Shown here piece after piece: positions 32,962 through 42,496 of a stretch of DNA of 60,406 nucleotides. The DNA comes from Bacillota bacterium. GTDB taxonomy: Bacteria > Bacillota > Clostridia > Christensenellales > UMGS416. The position numbers and the translations under genes are program-made. The stretch is taken from NCBI GenBank assembly GCA_023422005.1, contig JAEZSC010000069.1, positions 1-60,406 on the forward strand. Reading direction: 5' to 3'. The notes below the pieces were generated by a model, which saw only the letters and a program-made list of their open reading frames with translations, made no database searches and was not told the DNA's origin. Within the stretch, counting starts at the first letter, position 1, and every line of letters starts with the position of its first letter.

Positions 32962-33741
32962 TTATTCATCATCTGATATCGCTGCAAACGACATCCTCAC
33001 GTCGTTTCCCTCATAGGCGATCTCGACCTGAAGTCCGTTGTGAAAGGCCCTGTCCCGCCAGATAGTTTCAAAGAGCTCCACATAGTCTTCGTATGATATC
33101 ATCTGTTTGATGTGGGCAGCCGCATGGTACAGGAACAGCCAACCGTGGTTTCGGAACAGCAATTCACTGTGTTCCTCGGTGAATCTCATAATGGCAACAT
33201 CCTCGCCGTACAGCCGGTTCTGCATCCAGGCCGTGTACGCGATGAACGCTTTTCTCCTCGTAAAATAAGGCATCCAGGCGGGAACGCCCGCCTTTTCGCC
33301 TACGCCATCCTTGAACCAGTCCAGCGCATCCCGCTTACCGATCATTCCGACCAAGCGCACATAGTCGCGCAGCATTGCGGAAACTCTGTACTCCTCCCGC
33401 ATGATGGATTCCCGGTTGGGCAAAGGCGTGTAATCATGGAACGGCAGTTGATCGACGTGCTTCAGTGGGATTGTGTAGCCATCCATGCAGGCCAGTTTGT
33501 ATCCATTGTCATCCAGCACAAAGTCCAGGCGGACCTCCCATTCCTCTCCCAGCGGAATATGGAAAATGTACTTATCCTCTCCCCGTTCGAATAGCGGGTC
33601 TTGGCAGCTTGCGATTCGCTGCACCAAAGGGGCGGCAGCCTGATCGTTGAGCATCGCGAACAGGGAAGCGTCCACGAAATCGGTACGCGCCAATGAACTT
33701 CTTTGTATCTTCCTTTGAAATTCCTCCAGTATCACATGCAT
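32962..33741 (-). CDS. Hypothetical protein, cytoplasmic
   Basis: 259 residues, not recognised. It has no signal peptide or membrane helix; the composition (many Arg, Asp, Glu, Phe, Tyr) suggests a soluble alpha/beta protein. The central DYVRLVGMIGKRDALDWF and the end EIAYEGNDVRMSFAAI have no known motif. Starts: GTG at 33753 or ATG at 33741; the AGAGGTG site is better placed for the ATG. It follows the histidine phosphatase gene by about 40 bases and is probably the last gene of that operon. Confidence 0.65.
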   Translation of the reverse strand: MHVILEEFQRKIQRSSLARTDFVDASLFAMLNDQAAAPLVQRIASCQDPLFERGEDKYIFHIPLGEEWEVRLDFVLDDNGYKLACMDGYTIPLKHVDQLPFHDYTPLPNRESIMREEYRVSAMLRDYVRLVGMIGKRDALDWFKDGVGEKAGVPAWMPYFTRRKAFIAYTAWMQNRLYGEDVAIMRFTEEHSELLFRNHGWLFLYHAAAHIKQMISYEDYVELFETIWRDRAFHNGLQVEIAYEGNDVRMSFAAISDDE

Positions 33742-33781
33742 GCAGCGAATCACCTCTTCCTGCGACTAGTTAGAATATGCC

Positions 33782-34381
33782 CTATAGGAGGTGCTTGGTG
33801 CTGTTGAGGAACGCAATGTGCCTGGATTGGTCGTCACGGACCACCCAAAGATGGACGCCCGTATCCGCCGTGGCAATCGAGAAATCGGAATCCATTGGAA
33901 GGCGCAGGAAGCATCGGAACAGCATGTTGATCATTCCGCCGTGGGAGACGACCGCGATGCGGCTTTCGGGCGGATGTCCATACAGGATTCTTGATAGAAC
34001 CTCCTCCGCCCTGGAACGGAATTGAATCAGGGACTCTTGCTGATAATAGCTCTCATGGGGCCGGATCACCAGCGGCCTCGGGTATCTGGCATCGGCCTCC
34101 TCATGGGGAAGACCAGCCACAAGGCCATTGTTGAACTCCATGAGCTCCGGGAGGAAGGTCGCTTCCACTCCCGTTCTCCCGGCCAGGATTTGGGCCGTCT
34201 TTCCGGCTCTTCGCAGTGTGCTGGAGAGTATGAAATCGGGCTTATGGTTGCGTGAAACCCACTCCGCCATGCGGGTGGCCTGCTGAACGCCCAGGTCGGT
34301 CAGCGGGAAGTCCGCCCTCCCCTCCAACCTGTGCAGGATGTCCGCCTCCGATTGCCCATGCCGAATGACGAGTATCTCCAT
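33782..34381 (-). CDS. Histidine phosphatase superfamily protein (phosphoglycerate mutase-like)
   Basis: 199 residues. The phosphohistidine motif is LVIRHGQSEAD at residues 3-13; the second catalytic region VVSHGGMINML carries the other histidine, and the arginine of SSTLRRAGKTA fits. The branch includes phosphatases such as CobC, PhoE and broad-specificity enzymes; nothing nearby supports cobalamin synthesis. The long open frame extending upstream overlaps comM and is not used. The start lies eight bases after the comM stop. Confidence 0.88.
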   Translation of the reverse strand: MEILVIRHGQSEADILHRLEGRADFPLTDLGVQQATRMAEWVSRNHKPDFILSSTLRRAGKTAQILAGRTGVEATFLPELMEFNNGLVAGLPHEEADARYPRPLVIRPHESYYQQESLIQFRSRAEEVLSRILYGHPPESRIAVVSHGGMINMLFRCFLRLPMDSDFSIATADTGVHLWVVRDDQSRHIAFLNSTKHLL

Positions 34382-34389
34382 ACAGCCGC

Positions 34390-35931
34390 CTACCTCTGCC
34401 CCCAATACTTCCTGTCCAGCACCCGGTACTGTATGGCTTCGGCCAGGTGCTTCTCGGCAATCCCCTCGCTGCCTTCTAGGTCTGCAATCGTGCGGGCGAC
34501 CTTCAGGATGCGCGTGTAGGCCCGGGCGCTCAGGCCCGTGGAGTCGAAGGCCTTCTGCAGCAGGCGGTGGCTGGCGTCGTCCAGCGCGCAGTGCTGCTCC
34601 AGCTGGGCGGCGTTCATGTGGCTGTTGGTGTGGGCAGCGCTGCCGGTGAAGCGGGCCGCCTGTACCTCGCGGGCGTGACCCACGCGCTCGCGCACGGCAG
34701 AAGAGCTCTCGCCGCGGCTGCGGTCGGTCAGTTGGCTGTACTCCACCGCTCCCACTTCCACCTGAATGTCCATGCGATCCAGCATAGGGCCGGATATGCG
34801 CCCCAGATAATTGCGGATGGCGTTCTCCCCGCAGCGGCACTCCCGCACGCGGGAGCCGTAATAGCCGCAGGGGCACGGGTTCATCGCCGCCACCAGCATG
34901 AAACGCGCCGGAAAGGCAAAGCTGCCGGCGGCCCGGGCCACGATGATGCGCCCATCCTCCAGCGGCTGGCGCAGCACTTCCAGCGTGTTGCGGGCGAATT
35001 CCGGCAGCTCATCCATGAACAGCACACCGTTGTGAGCCAGGCTGATGTCGCCGGGGCGTACCGGCGTGCCGCCGCCGGACAGCGAAACCGTGGTGGCGGT
35101 GTGGTGCGGCGTGCGCACCTGCCGGCGGCGAATCAGGCCGTCAGATGCGTCCAGGTCGCCGCTGACGCTGTAGATCTTGGTGACCTCCAGCGCTTCCTCA
35201 AAGCTCAAATCCGGCAGGATGGACGGCAAGGCCCGCGCCATCATGCTCTTGCCGGAGCCGGGCGGGCCGATCATCAAAAGGTTGTGGCCTCCGGCGGCCG
35301 CCACCTCCAGCGCCCGTTTGGCGCCATACTGGCCCTTGATGCGGCCGATGTCGTCGGCATCGGTGTCGTATGCATAGGTCTGGGCGGTCCACGGGCGCAC
35401 CGGCAACGGCTGCAGCGCCTTGGTGTTGAGCGCCGTCACGAATTCCCGCAGGTTGGATACAGCATAAATCTCAATGCCCTCCACACAGGCCAGCTCGCCG
35501 GCGTTGGCCGCGGGCAGCGCAGCGCGGCGCACGCCGTGCTCACGGGCGGCCAGCACCATGGGCAATGCGCCGCGGATGCCGCGAACCTCACCGTTGAGGC
35601 TGAGCTCGCCAAGCAGCGCCATGCCCTGCAGGCTGTCGGCGCTCACCCGGCCGCTGACAGCCAACAGCGCCATGGCGATGGGCAGGTCGTAGACAGGGCC
35701 CTCCTTGCGCACGTCAGCCGGCGCCATGTTCATCGTGATGCGGCCGTCGGGATAGAGAAAGCCCGAATTACGCAGCGCCGAACGCACCCGCTCCCTGGAT
35801 TCCTTGACCGCTGCATCGGGCAGCCCCACAAGCTCAAAAAAGGGCACACCGTTGCCCGAAGCGTCCACCTCTATCGTGACCGGATACCCTTCCAGCCCCA
35901 TGAGGCCGTAGCTCATCACTTTTGCCAGCAT
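34390..35931 (-). CDS. comM: YifB/ComM-family Mg chelatase-like AAA+ ATPase
   Basis: 513 residues. An N-terminal Lon-like domain (GYPVTIEVDASGNG, VGLPDAAVKESRERV) precedes the AAA+ core: Walker A GPPGSGKSMMA, Walker B GVLFMDELPEF, and PCPCGYYG, a zinc-binding-like pair of the family; the C-terminal domain has LSARAYTRILKVARTIADL. ComM is a helicase that promotes branch migration during natural transformation. comEC lies 5 kb away, so a competence role is reasonable, though most bacteria keep comM. The start at 35931 follows CAGGAG. Confidence 0.93.
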   Translation of the reverse strand: MLAKVMSYGLMGLEGYPVTIEVDASGNGVPFFELVGLPDAAVKESRERVRSALRNSGFLYPDGRITMNMAPADVRKEGPVYDLPIAMALLAVSGRVSADSLQGMALLGELSLNGEVRGIRGALPMVLAAREHGVRRAALPAANAGELACVEGIEIYAVSNLREFVTALNTKALQPLPVRPWTAQTYAYDTDADDIGRIKGQYGAKRALEVAAAGGHNLLMIGPPGSGKSMMARALPSILPDLSFEEALEVTKIYSVSGDLDASDGLIRRRQVRTPHHTATTVSLSGGGTPVRPGDISLAHNGVLFMDELPEFARNTLEVLRQPLEDGRIIVARAAGSFAFPARFMLVAAMNPCPCGYYGSRVRECRCGENAIRNYLGRISGPMLDRMDIQVEVGAVEYSQLTDRSRGESSSAVRERVGHAREVQAARFTGSAAHTNSHMNAAQLEQHCALDDASHRLLQKAFDSTGLSARAYTRILKVARTIADLEGSEGIAEKHLAEAIQYRVLDRKYWGQR

Positions 35932-35959
35932 ATCGTCTCCTGTTACATCATGATATCGG

Positions 35960-37903
35960 TCAATCGAACAGGTCCGCGAACTCGATGGTGGCGGCCTGGG
36001 AGAAGTCGCCATCGCCCAGGGCACAGTCGGCGTCGCTCTGCTGCGGCAGCGCCGGCAGCCGCAGCGTAAAGGTGCTGCCGTGGCCCAGGCTGCTGACCAC
36101 CGACACAGAGCCCTCCAGCGCTTGGGCGAACTGTCGTACCAGCGCCAGGCCTATTCCGGTGCCCTCGGCGCTGCGGGAAAGGGAGCTGTCCACCTGACCG
36201 AAACGCTCGAAGATGATCTCCTGCTTGTCCAGCGGGATGCCGATGCCCTGATCCCGCACGGTCAGGCTGATCCAGCCGCCGTCGCAGGACAAGGCGACGT
36301 CGATGGGCCCGCCGTCGGGGGAAAACTTGATCGCGTTGGACAACAGATTGAGCAGCATGCGCTCCATCTTTTCCGCGTCCGTAAACACGGCCAGGCACTC
36401 GCTGTCGGCATGGAAAACCAGGGAGATGCCCTTCTTCTCTGTGAAAATCCGAACGGAGTCCACAATGCTGCGGCACAGCGCCACGAGGTCCACGTTTTGC
36501 CGGCGCACGCGGATATGGCCCGAGGATATGCGCGCCATGTCCAACAGGTTGTTGACCAGGCGCAGCTGGCGGTAGTTGCTCTGGCGAATGCTGCCCAGAT
36601 ACATAGCCAGCCGTGAATCCGGATGGGGTGATTCGGCACGTTCGATGGACTGCACCGCCAGGTCGATCACGGCCAGCGGCGTTTTGAGCTCGTGGGTGAT
36701 CAGAGAGAAGATCTGATCCTTCATCTCAATGGCCCGCTGCAGGCTCTCCCGCTGCAACTGCTCGATCTCCAGCAGGTGGCGCTGCTCATCCAGGGCCATC
36801 TTGTTGCGCTCCATCTGTGCGCTCACATCGCGGCTGCACACGATGGCTGAGGAGACATTGCCTTCTTCATCATAGATGGGGCTGCCGCTCTCGCTCATAT
36901 ATAACGTACGGTCGGGGCGTTCGCAGCGCATGCCACGGTGCTGTATGGCCTTTCCCTGCAGAACGCAAGCGGCCACAGTGTCCTGGGGCTCCAAACGATT
37001 GCCTTCCAGATCGAAATACCGGGTATGCCGAAAGGTATCACCGATACGATGGAGGGAATCCGGATCGTAATACAGGCTTCGGGCCGCTTGGTTGAGCAGC
37101 TTCACCTCGCCGCTGCGGTCCACCAGCATCAGGCCGTCGGACATACTGTCCACGATGGCCTGCAGCTGCTCCCGCTGCAGGTGGATCAGGGCGTCCTTCT
37201 CCTGGGCCTGGATGCGCAGCCGCACGCGCTCGGTGGCGTCGCTGAAAACGCACAGGACACAGCGGATACCGCCACCTTCCCAGATTGGTGTCCAAATCTC
37301 GTCCCAATAGCGCTGCCCGCCATCCAGCGCCGGCACGCCGTACAGCTGCAGCGTACTGGCGTAATCCAGCTGAGCGGCGGGCGGCTCGAAACGGCCGCTG
37401 ACTTCGCGCACGCGGCGCTGCATCCTCTGGGTCAGCGGTTTGCCAAAAACGCTGGGCAGAGCGTCGGACGGCTGCCCGGCATATTCCAGGTAGCGCTGGT
37501 TGGCCCGCAGCACATGCAGGCCGGGCCAGGTAAAGAGCAAGCTGGCTACGTTGGCGTTGTAGAAGAACTGGTTGACGAGGAAAAATCGCTCCTCCAGCCT
37601 CGAGTTAGGAACCTCCTGCACGTAGTACTCGGCCAGCGTGGGCCGCAGGTGGCGTACAATCAGCATGACCTCCCGCGCCATCAGCGACGCAGTGAACACA
37701 TAACAGCTGACAGGCCGCTCCAGCGTCTGGAAATCCACATCCTGTGCGGTGGCCCGCAGCGCGGAACGGAAGAAGGCGTCCACCGGGCGGTGCAGCACAT
37801 CGTCGGCGGAATAGCCGATGAGGTTCAGAAACGCGTCGGATACCGCGACGATCCGGCCGGCGTCGGCCACCAGGCTAACATCAGTGTCCACGAGCGGCGC
37901 CAT
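35960..37903 (-). CDS. PAS-domain sensor histidine kinase
   Basis: 647 residues, no transmembrane helix, so a soluble sensor. Three PAS-like segments: about 4-80, 110-230 and 250-365. The phospho-acceptor His404 is in FSLITHELKTP; then the N box LLNLLSNAIKFSPDGG, G1 VRDQGIGIP, F box FERFGQVD and G2 GTGIGLALVRQF. No response regulator gene is adjacent. The first in-frame ATG at 37954 lies in the -35 box; the ATG at 37903 has GGGAGGTG and is chosen. It heads the operon with comM, the phosphatase and the hypothetical gene. Confidence 0.9.
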   Translation of the reverse strand: MAPLVDTDVSLVADAGRIVAVSDAFLNLIGYSADDVLHRPVDAFFRSALRATAQDVDFQTLERPVSCYVFTASLMAREVMLIVRHLRPTLAEYYVQEVPNSRLEERFFLVNQFFYNANVASLLFTWPGLHVLRANQRYLEYAGQPSDALPSVFGKPLTQRMQRRVREVSGRFEPPAAQLDYASTLQLYGVPALDGGQRYWDEIWTPIWEGGGIRCVLCVFSDATERVRLRIQAQEKDALIHLQREQLQAIVDSMSDGLMLVDRSGEVKLLNQAARSLYYDPDSLHRIGDTFRHTRYFDLEGNRLEPQDTVAACVLQGKAIQHRGMRCERPDRTLYMSESGSPIYDEEGNVSSAIVCSRDVSAQMERNKMALDEQRHLLEIEQLQRESLQRAIEMKDQIFSLITHELKTPLAVIDLAVQSIERAESPHPDSRLAMYLGSIRQSNYRQLRLVNNLLDMARISSGHIRVRRQNVDLVALCRSIVDSVRIFTEKKGISLVFHADSECLAVFTDAEKMERMLLNLLSNAIKFSPDGGPIDVALSCDGGWISLTVRDQGIGIPLDKQEIIFERFGQVDSSLSRSAEGTGIGLALVRQFAQALEGSVSVVSSLGHGSTFTLRLPALPQQSDADCALGDGDFSQAATIEFADLFD

Positions 37904-37926
37904 GGGGCACCTCCCACAATGTGAGG

Positions 37927-37954
37927 ATTGTTCCATCATATCACTTTTTGTCAA
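37927..37954 (-). promoter_or_regulatory. Promoter of the histidine kinase-comM operon
   Basis: TTGACA (37954-37949), 16-base spacer, AACAAT (37932-37927). Confidence 0.65.
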
Positions 37955-37995
37955 TTATTCAAGAATGTAGTGCAAAAACGGGACCACTAAGGAGA

Positions 37996-38062
37996 GGATT
38001 TCGCGCCCCTCGGGGGCGCGACCAAAGGGCTTTCCGGTCGCCCTTTGGAAACCTTCGGCCCC
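37996..38062 (+). repeat. Structured intergenic repeat, copy 3
   Basis: Same element as at 3172 and 9137. The first hairpin is TCGCGCCCC-TCG-GGGGCGCGA, one pair longer on both arms than copy 1, a compensatory change. It lies between the RraA-like gene and the kinase operon, both on the minus strand. Confidence 0.85.
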
Positions 38063-38168
38063 ATTTATTGAATAAACATTTATGATACGACTAACGTAAC
38101 AGTCGTTTTGTATATGAAAAACTGGCGGCATCGAGACGTTTTTTTTCACTGGGGCTCGTGATTCGTAT

Positions 38169-38201
38169 ATAAAAAGCCGGCGACGTCGCGACATCGCCGG
38201 C
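38169..38201 (-). terminator. Terminator of the RraA-like gene
   Basis: Near-perfect stem GCCGGCGATGTC with GACGTCGCCGGC on the minus strand (38201-38176), then TTTTTATATA. Confidence 0.85.
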
Positions 38202-38215
38202 AAAGGATTTAAAGA

Positions 38216-39121
38216 TTATAAGCGGACCTGTGAGGACGGGCCTTCGGCGGCCTTGGCGCGGGCATCGCCGATCTCCTTGTCCCAGTCCAGGTGGCGGTAA
38301 TCGGTGGCCTTGTCGTCGGTCTGGAACCAGTTCAGGAAGTCCTCCCACATGGGAACCGTCCACGCGGTGTCGATCTGGGCAGTCGTGTAGGTCTTGCTGT
38401 CCAGGCGCAAAAAGCCGAAGATGTCACGCACATGGCTCTTCTCCGCGCCTACGACGACCTCCTCGGCCAAGTGCGGCGGGATGAAGATGACGCCGGAAGG
38501 CGTGGCCAGCACCACGTCACCGGGCATGCAGATGGCGTTGCCGATGCGGCAGGGCACGTTAAAACCGGTCATCGTGACGTCGCCGATACCGGTGGGATCG
38601 TTGCCGCGGTAGAAGGTGTTCACGTTTTCGATCTTTATGATCTGCTCCAGGTCGCGCACGCCGCCCCAGATGATGGCGCCGCCGCGCTTGGTGCGCGTGG
38701 AGATGGCCGTGGACAAGTTACCGCCCACATAGGTGCCTTGATAAATCTTGTCGAAAAGGTCCACGACAACGACGTCGTCCTCCACCAGTTGGTCGATGAC
38801 CCATTGGTTGAAGAAGCCCCGGCGGTTCTCGCACTCGTGGCCGTATTTCAGCAGCGTCTCGTGCAGGTCTGGGCGCATGGGCACCATAACAGTGGTCACA
38901 GCGCGGCCCACCATGGTCTTGGTCGGGTGCACGATGCGGAAGTCTCCCTGAAACTGATACTTGAAGCCGTGGTTCCACAGCGGGCCCCAGGCTTCTTCCA
39001 GCGTGATGTTGCGCATGCGGCGCAGGATGTCGGCAGAAACCTTCGGGCGTCCATCTTCGAACCGTTCACCGGTCCACAGCGGCGTAAGCTGCATGATGTC
39101 TTCGCGGCAATCGAACTTCAT
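38216..39121 (-). CDS. RraA/HMG-aldolase-like protein
   Basis: 301 residues, longer than E. coli RraA because of an N-terminal extension of about 80 residues. The family core is seen in GGAIIWGGVRDLEQI (the RD pair near a divalent metal), GNAICMPGDVVLATPSGVIFIPPHLAEEV. The family includes RNase E regulators and 4-hydroxy-4-methyl-2-oxoglutarate or oxaloacetate aldolases/decarboxylases; Bacillota lack a typical RNase E partner, so an aldolase or decarboxylase role is more likely. The ATG at 39121 follows AGGAGGGG; upstream in-frame codons lie over the promoter. It is monocistronic. Confidence 0.8.
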   Translation of the reverse strand: MKFDCREDIMQLTPLWTGERFEDGRPKVSADILRRMRNITLEEAWGPLWNHGFKYQFQGDFRIVHPTKTMVGRAVTTVMVPMRPDLHETLLKYGHECENRRGFFNQWVIDQLVEDDVVVVDLFDKIYQGTYVGGNLSTAISTRTKRGGAIIWGGVRDLEQIIKIENVNTFYRGNDPTGIGDVTMTGFNVPCRIGNAICMPGDVVLATPSGVIFIPPHLAEEVVVGAEKSHVRDIFGFLRLDSKTYTTAQIDTAWTVPMWEDFLNWFQTDDKATDYRHLDWDKEIGDARAKAAEGPSSQVRL

Positions 39122-39185
39122 GGGTCCCCTCCTGTCTATTGGCGCGTTTACGACACTCTGCCCGGCGGGGCTGCGCGCCGTTCCC

Positions 39186-39216
39186 ATTATATCGCCCATC
39201 GCAGCACTTGGGACAA
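39186..39216 (-). promoter_or_regulatory. Probable promoter of the RraA-like gene
   Basis: TATAAT (39191-39186) with TTGTCC (39216-39211), 19-base spacer, slightly long. Confidence 0.5.
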
Positions 39217-39258
39217 CAATAATGTATATGGTTGTATAGACGATCAGGACTTAATAGG

Positions 39259-40296
39259 TTACGCTTTTGCCCCGGCCAGCAGCAGTACCGTCATGGCCAG
39301 TTCCTCAACGGCGGTCTCGTCGGAGGCCAGACCTTGCTTGATTCTGGCGTCGGCCCGCGCGCAGCGGGCGACGACCTCGGCAATGGCAGCCCCGCTCCAG
39401 CGGGCGGCGGCGCGGCCGGCGGCGTCCAGCGCAAAGCCCGCCACACCCAGGCTCTGGGCCAGCGAGCGCATGTCCGCACCTTTGCCCTGGGCCTTCACTG
39501 CAGCCATCAGGCGGGCCTGGCGCTCGATGAGGCTGAGCATGGAACCAACGCCCTCGGCATCCTGCAGCAGCGGGCGCAGCTTGCGCATGGCCTCGGCCCC
39601 CTGGCCGGCAAACAGGTTGTCCAGAAAGCTGAACACCTTATACTCCTGCGTCTGCACACACACGGCCTCGATGTCGGCACGGGTCAGGTTGCTGCCCGGC
39701 CCGGCGTGGGCGCAGGCCTTGTCCACCTCGTGGCTGAGCACCTGCAGGTCGTTGCCGGCATATTGAATCAGGAAGCGCGCGTCCTCGCGGCTCACGGCAC
39801 AGTCATTGCGCCGGCACATCTTGGCGATCTGGGTCAGCAGCTCATCCTCGCTCAGGCGGGCGAACTCCACGACATCGGCCACTTTGATCAGTTGCTTGTA
39901 GGCGGCCTTGGTCGTGTCCAGCCCGGCGCGCATCAGGAACACCAGCACGCTGGTCGGCGAAAAACGCGCGGTCAGGCGCTCCAGCTCCTCGGCCTCGGCG
40001 CGGCTGTCCAGGCCGCTGCCGCGGCTGGAAGACGTCAGCATCGCATAGTCGCGCACGACGATCAGCCTCTTCTCGGCCATAAATGGCAATGTCTCGGCGG
40101 CGCGGCGGATCTCGGCGGCGTTGGCACGCTCGCCCTCCAGCAGCAGATAGTTGAGATCCTCCATGCCCGGCGACACGAGTTTGGCCTTGAGCGCCTCCAT
40201 CGTGCGGTCCTTGACGTATTCCTCCGGCCCGTGGAAGATCAGGATGCCCTCCACGGTACCGGCGTTGATCTTAGCGAAAACTTCCCTGTAACCCAT
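39259..40296 (-). CDS. holA: DNA polymerase III subunit delta
   Basis: 345 residues. It opens the beta clamp as part of the clamp loader. Features: GILIFHGPEEYVKDRTMEAL at the N-terminus (the degenerate P-loop of delta), LLLEGERANAAEIRRAAETLPFM split by the usual loop, LVFLMRAGLDTTKAAYKQL, QYAGNDLQVLSHEVDKAC and the C-terminal collar. The ATG at 40296 lies 26 bases inside the comEC 3' end, with GGGGGAG upstream. The comEC-holA order is common in Bacillota. Confidence 0.93.
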   Translation of the reverse strand: MGYREVFAKINAGTVEGILIFHGPEEYVKDRTMEALKAKLVSPGMEDLNYLLLEGERANAAEIRRAAETLPFMAEKRLIVVRDYAMLTSSSRGSGLDSRAEAEELERLTARFSPTSVLVFLMRAGLDTTKAAYKQLIKVADVVEFARLSEDELLTQIAKMCRRNDCAVSREDARFLIQYAGNDLQVLSHEVDKACAHAGPGSNLTRADIEAVCVQTQEYKVFSFLDNLFAGQGAEAMRKLRPLLQDAEGVGSMLSLIERQARLMAAVKAQGKGADMRSLAQSLGVAGFALDAAGRAAARWSGAAIAEVVARCARADARIKQGLASDETAVEELAMTVLLLAGAKA

Positions 40297-42496
40297 CGGC
40301 CCACTCCCCCGCCCACGGCTGCTCACCTTCGGCCAGCAACGCCAGGCTTGCGCATGCATCCATATTGTAGGCCCTGGCGGCCCCCTCGGCAACCCCGTCG
40401 GGCAGCACTGCCATGCCAATGCCGGTCAAATCCAGCCCGGCGGCGCGCTTGGCGCTCATGCACAGCACCGCAGTGCCCGCGCCGGCCAGCGCCGCCTGTG
40501 CATCCTCTTCACCGCCCGGGCTCATCCAAGCCACATAGGCGATGTCACGCCCAGCCGTCCGCAATCTCAGCGTGGCGCAGTCATTATCCGTGGTGACCTC
40601 CCTCAGTTGCTCCGCCGTTTTCACGACGATGCCCAGCGCGGACGCATCCTGCAGGAAGGCCACGGCTGCCGGGTCGGCCGGCCAGCTGCCCGGCACGACG
40701 ACGGCCTTCACAGCCAGGCTCGTATGACGCAGAGCCGTGCCGTCGGGCGGCGGTTCCTGGGGCAGGAAATACAGCACATCCACCGATGCCAAGCCGCGTT
40801 TGGCAGCATAAGTCGCCGCGGCGTCCCACTGGCCGGCGCAGGCCACGTAGCGCACATTGCCCTGCTGCCAAAAGAGGCTGGCGCTGCCCTGCTCGGCCAG
40901 CACGGCGGCATCACACCGGTAGGCCGGCGGCTGGGGCCAGCGCCACACCATCGCCACAGCCAACGCTAGCGCCACAGCCGCCACACCCAGGCGGCCCCGG
41001 CGGCCCAGGCGCACCACCGGCGGTGACAAGCCCAGCGCTGCCCCGCCGAAGGCCAATGCCACCCACAGGGGCGGCGAAGGCGCTGCCAACACCGGCGCCC
41101 GGGCGGCCAGCCACAGCGCGCCATCCAGATAGAGCCGAACGCACCCATCCAGAAGGCCGCCCACGGCCTGGGCGGCAGCATCCAGCCAGCCCACAGCCAG
41201 CAGCGCCATGCCGCCCAGCTGAAGCATTTCCGAGACCGGCACCATGATGAGGTTGGAGAGCGGCGAAACCAGCGGCAGCGTGTTAAAGTAGTACAGCAGC
41301 AGCGGCAGCGCCATGATCTGCACCGTCACAGTGACGCCCAGAGCTCCGACCATCCGGCGCAGAACCTTCCGGCGGCGCGGCAGCAAGCGCTCCAGCGGTC
41401 CCATCCACAGCAGGATGGCCGCTACGGCCGTAAAGCTCAGCTGGAAACCCACATCGAACAAGTCCAGCGGGTTGACAGCCAACAGCACCAGCGCCGCGGC
41501 GCTCAGCGCGCTCAGGCCGTCGTAGCGCCGGGCGGCCAGACGCGCCGCCAGCACCGTGAGCCACGCCACAGCGGCCCGGGCCACCGATGGCGACAGCCCC
41601 GCGTAGGCCACGTAGCCTGCCAGCACCAGCAGGCTGCCCGCCACTGCCAGCGCCATCGGCGCGCGCAGGCGGCGCAGCAGCAGCCAGGCAGCCCCGGCAG
41701 TCAACGTGATGTTGAGGCCGCTGACCGCCAGCAGATGGGCAGCGCCCAGGCGGTTGAACGCGCCGGAGGTGGTGTCGTCTATACCGTCACGGTTACCGCT
41801 GAGCAGCGCGTCCACCAGCGCGGCGCTGCGGGGCGACAGGCGGCTGTACAGCACCCCGTGGGCATAACCCCGGAAGCGCTGCAGCAGCGCCGCAGGCCCC
41901 GTCGGCTGCAGCTCGCGGATATCCTCCGGAACGTCCGCATAGGCGTAGAAGCGCACACCCTGGCGCATCTGGTACCCTCTGCCGTTGAAGCCGCCATAGA
42001 ACTGGGTTCCATGGGGACGGCTCAAGCGCACCGTGGCGGCATAAGTTCCGTGCTGGGCCAACACGCTGTCCTCGGCTGCCGTCACGCGTACGCGGCCTGT
42101 CAGCGGCTGGCCGTTTATTGTCACGTCGTCCAGAACATAGCGGACGGTCTGCTCCGGGTCGATTCTGGCTTGCACAATGCGTCCGGTCAATTCCACCGGT
42201 TCCGGCGGAGCCCATGGGTCCCAAGCCCAGGCCGGCAGAGCGATGTTCACAGCCGTGACGCCGGCGCACAGCGACAGCGCCAGCGCGCACAACAGCAGGT
42301 TGCGCCGCAGCGCATACAGCGTGGCGGCCAGCATTGCCAGCGCCAGCATGGCCAGCAGGCCATAATTGATTGGAATGGTCCATTGGGCGCCCAGCACGAT
42401 GCCCAGCATATAGTAAAGCGCAACAGGAAACAGCGGCCGCTCCTCGAAGGAGCGCACCCATAGGCGAGGCCCGAGGGGCGCCGCCGGCGTCGTCAT
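40271..42496 (-). CDS. comEC: Competence channel ComEC/Rec2, with degenerate C-terminal domain
   Basis: 741 residues. It forms the DNA channel in the membrane during transformation. Three parts: an N-terminal region with several membrane segments and a periplasmic OB-like domain, the competence core (RLGAAHLLAVSGLNITL, GLSPSVARAAVAWL, NPLDLFDVGFQLSFTAVAAI), and a C-terminal beta-lactamase-like domain. That last domain lacks the HxHxDH zinc motif that active ComEC nucleases carry; the corresponding place reads YFLPQEPPPDG. It shares ATGA with the MBL gene upstream and overlaps holA downstream. Family certain. Confidence 0.95.
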   Translation of the reverse strand: MTTPAAPLGPRLWVRSFEERPLFPVALYYMLGIVLGAQWTIPINYGLLAMLALAMLAATLYALRRNLLLCALALSLCAGVTAVNIALPAWAWDPWAPPEPVELTGRIVQARIDPEQTVRYVLDDVTINGQPLTGRVRVTAAEDSVLAQHGTYAATVRLSRPHGTQFYGGFNGRGYQMRQGVRFYAYADVPEDIRELQPTGPAALLQRFRGYAHGVLYSRLSPRSAALVDALLSGNRDGIDDTTSGAFNRLGAAHLLAVSGLNITLTAGAAWLLLRRLRAPMALAVAGSLLVLAGYVAYAGLSPSVARAAVAWLTVLAARLAARRYDGLSALSAAALVLLAVNPLDLFDVGFQLSFTAVAAILLWMGPLERLLPRRRKVLRRMVGALGVTVTVQIMALPLLLYYFNTLPLVSPLSNLIMVPVSEMLQLGGMALLAVGWLDAAAQAVGGLLDGCVRLYLDGALWLAARAPVLAAPSPPLWVALAFGGAALGLSPPVVRLGRRGRLGVAAVALALAVAMVWRWPQPPAYRCDAAVLAEQGSASLFWQQGNVRYVACAGQWDAAATYAAKRGLASVDVLYFLPQEPPPDGTALRHTSLAVKAVVVPGSWPADPAAVAFLQDASALGIVVKTAEQLREVTTDNDCATLRLRTAGRDIAYVAWMSPGGEEDAQAALAGAGTAVLCMSAKRAAGLDLTGIGMAVLPDGVAEGAARAYNMDACASLALLAEGEQPWAGEWADGLQGSFR

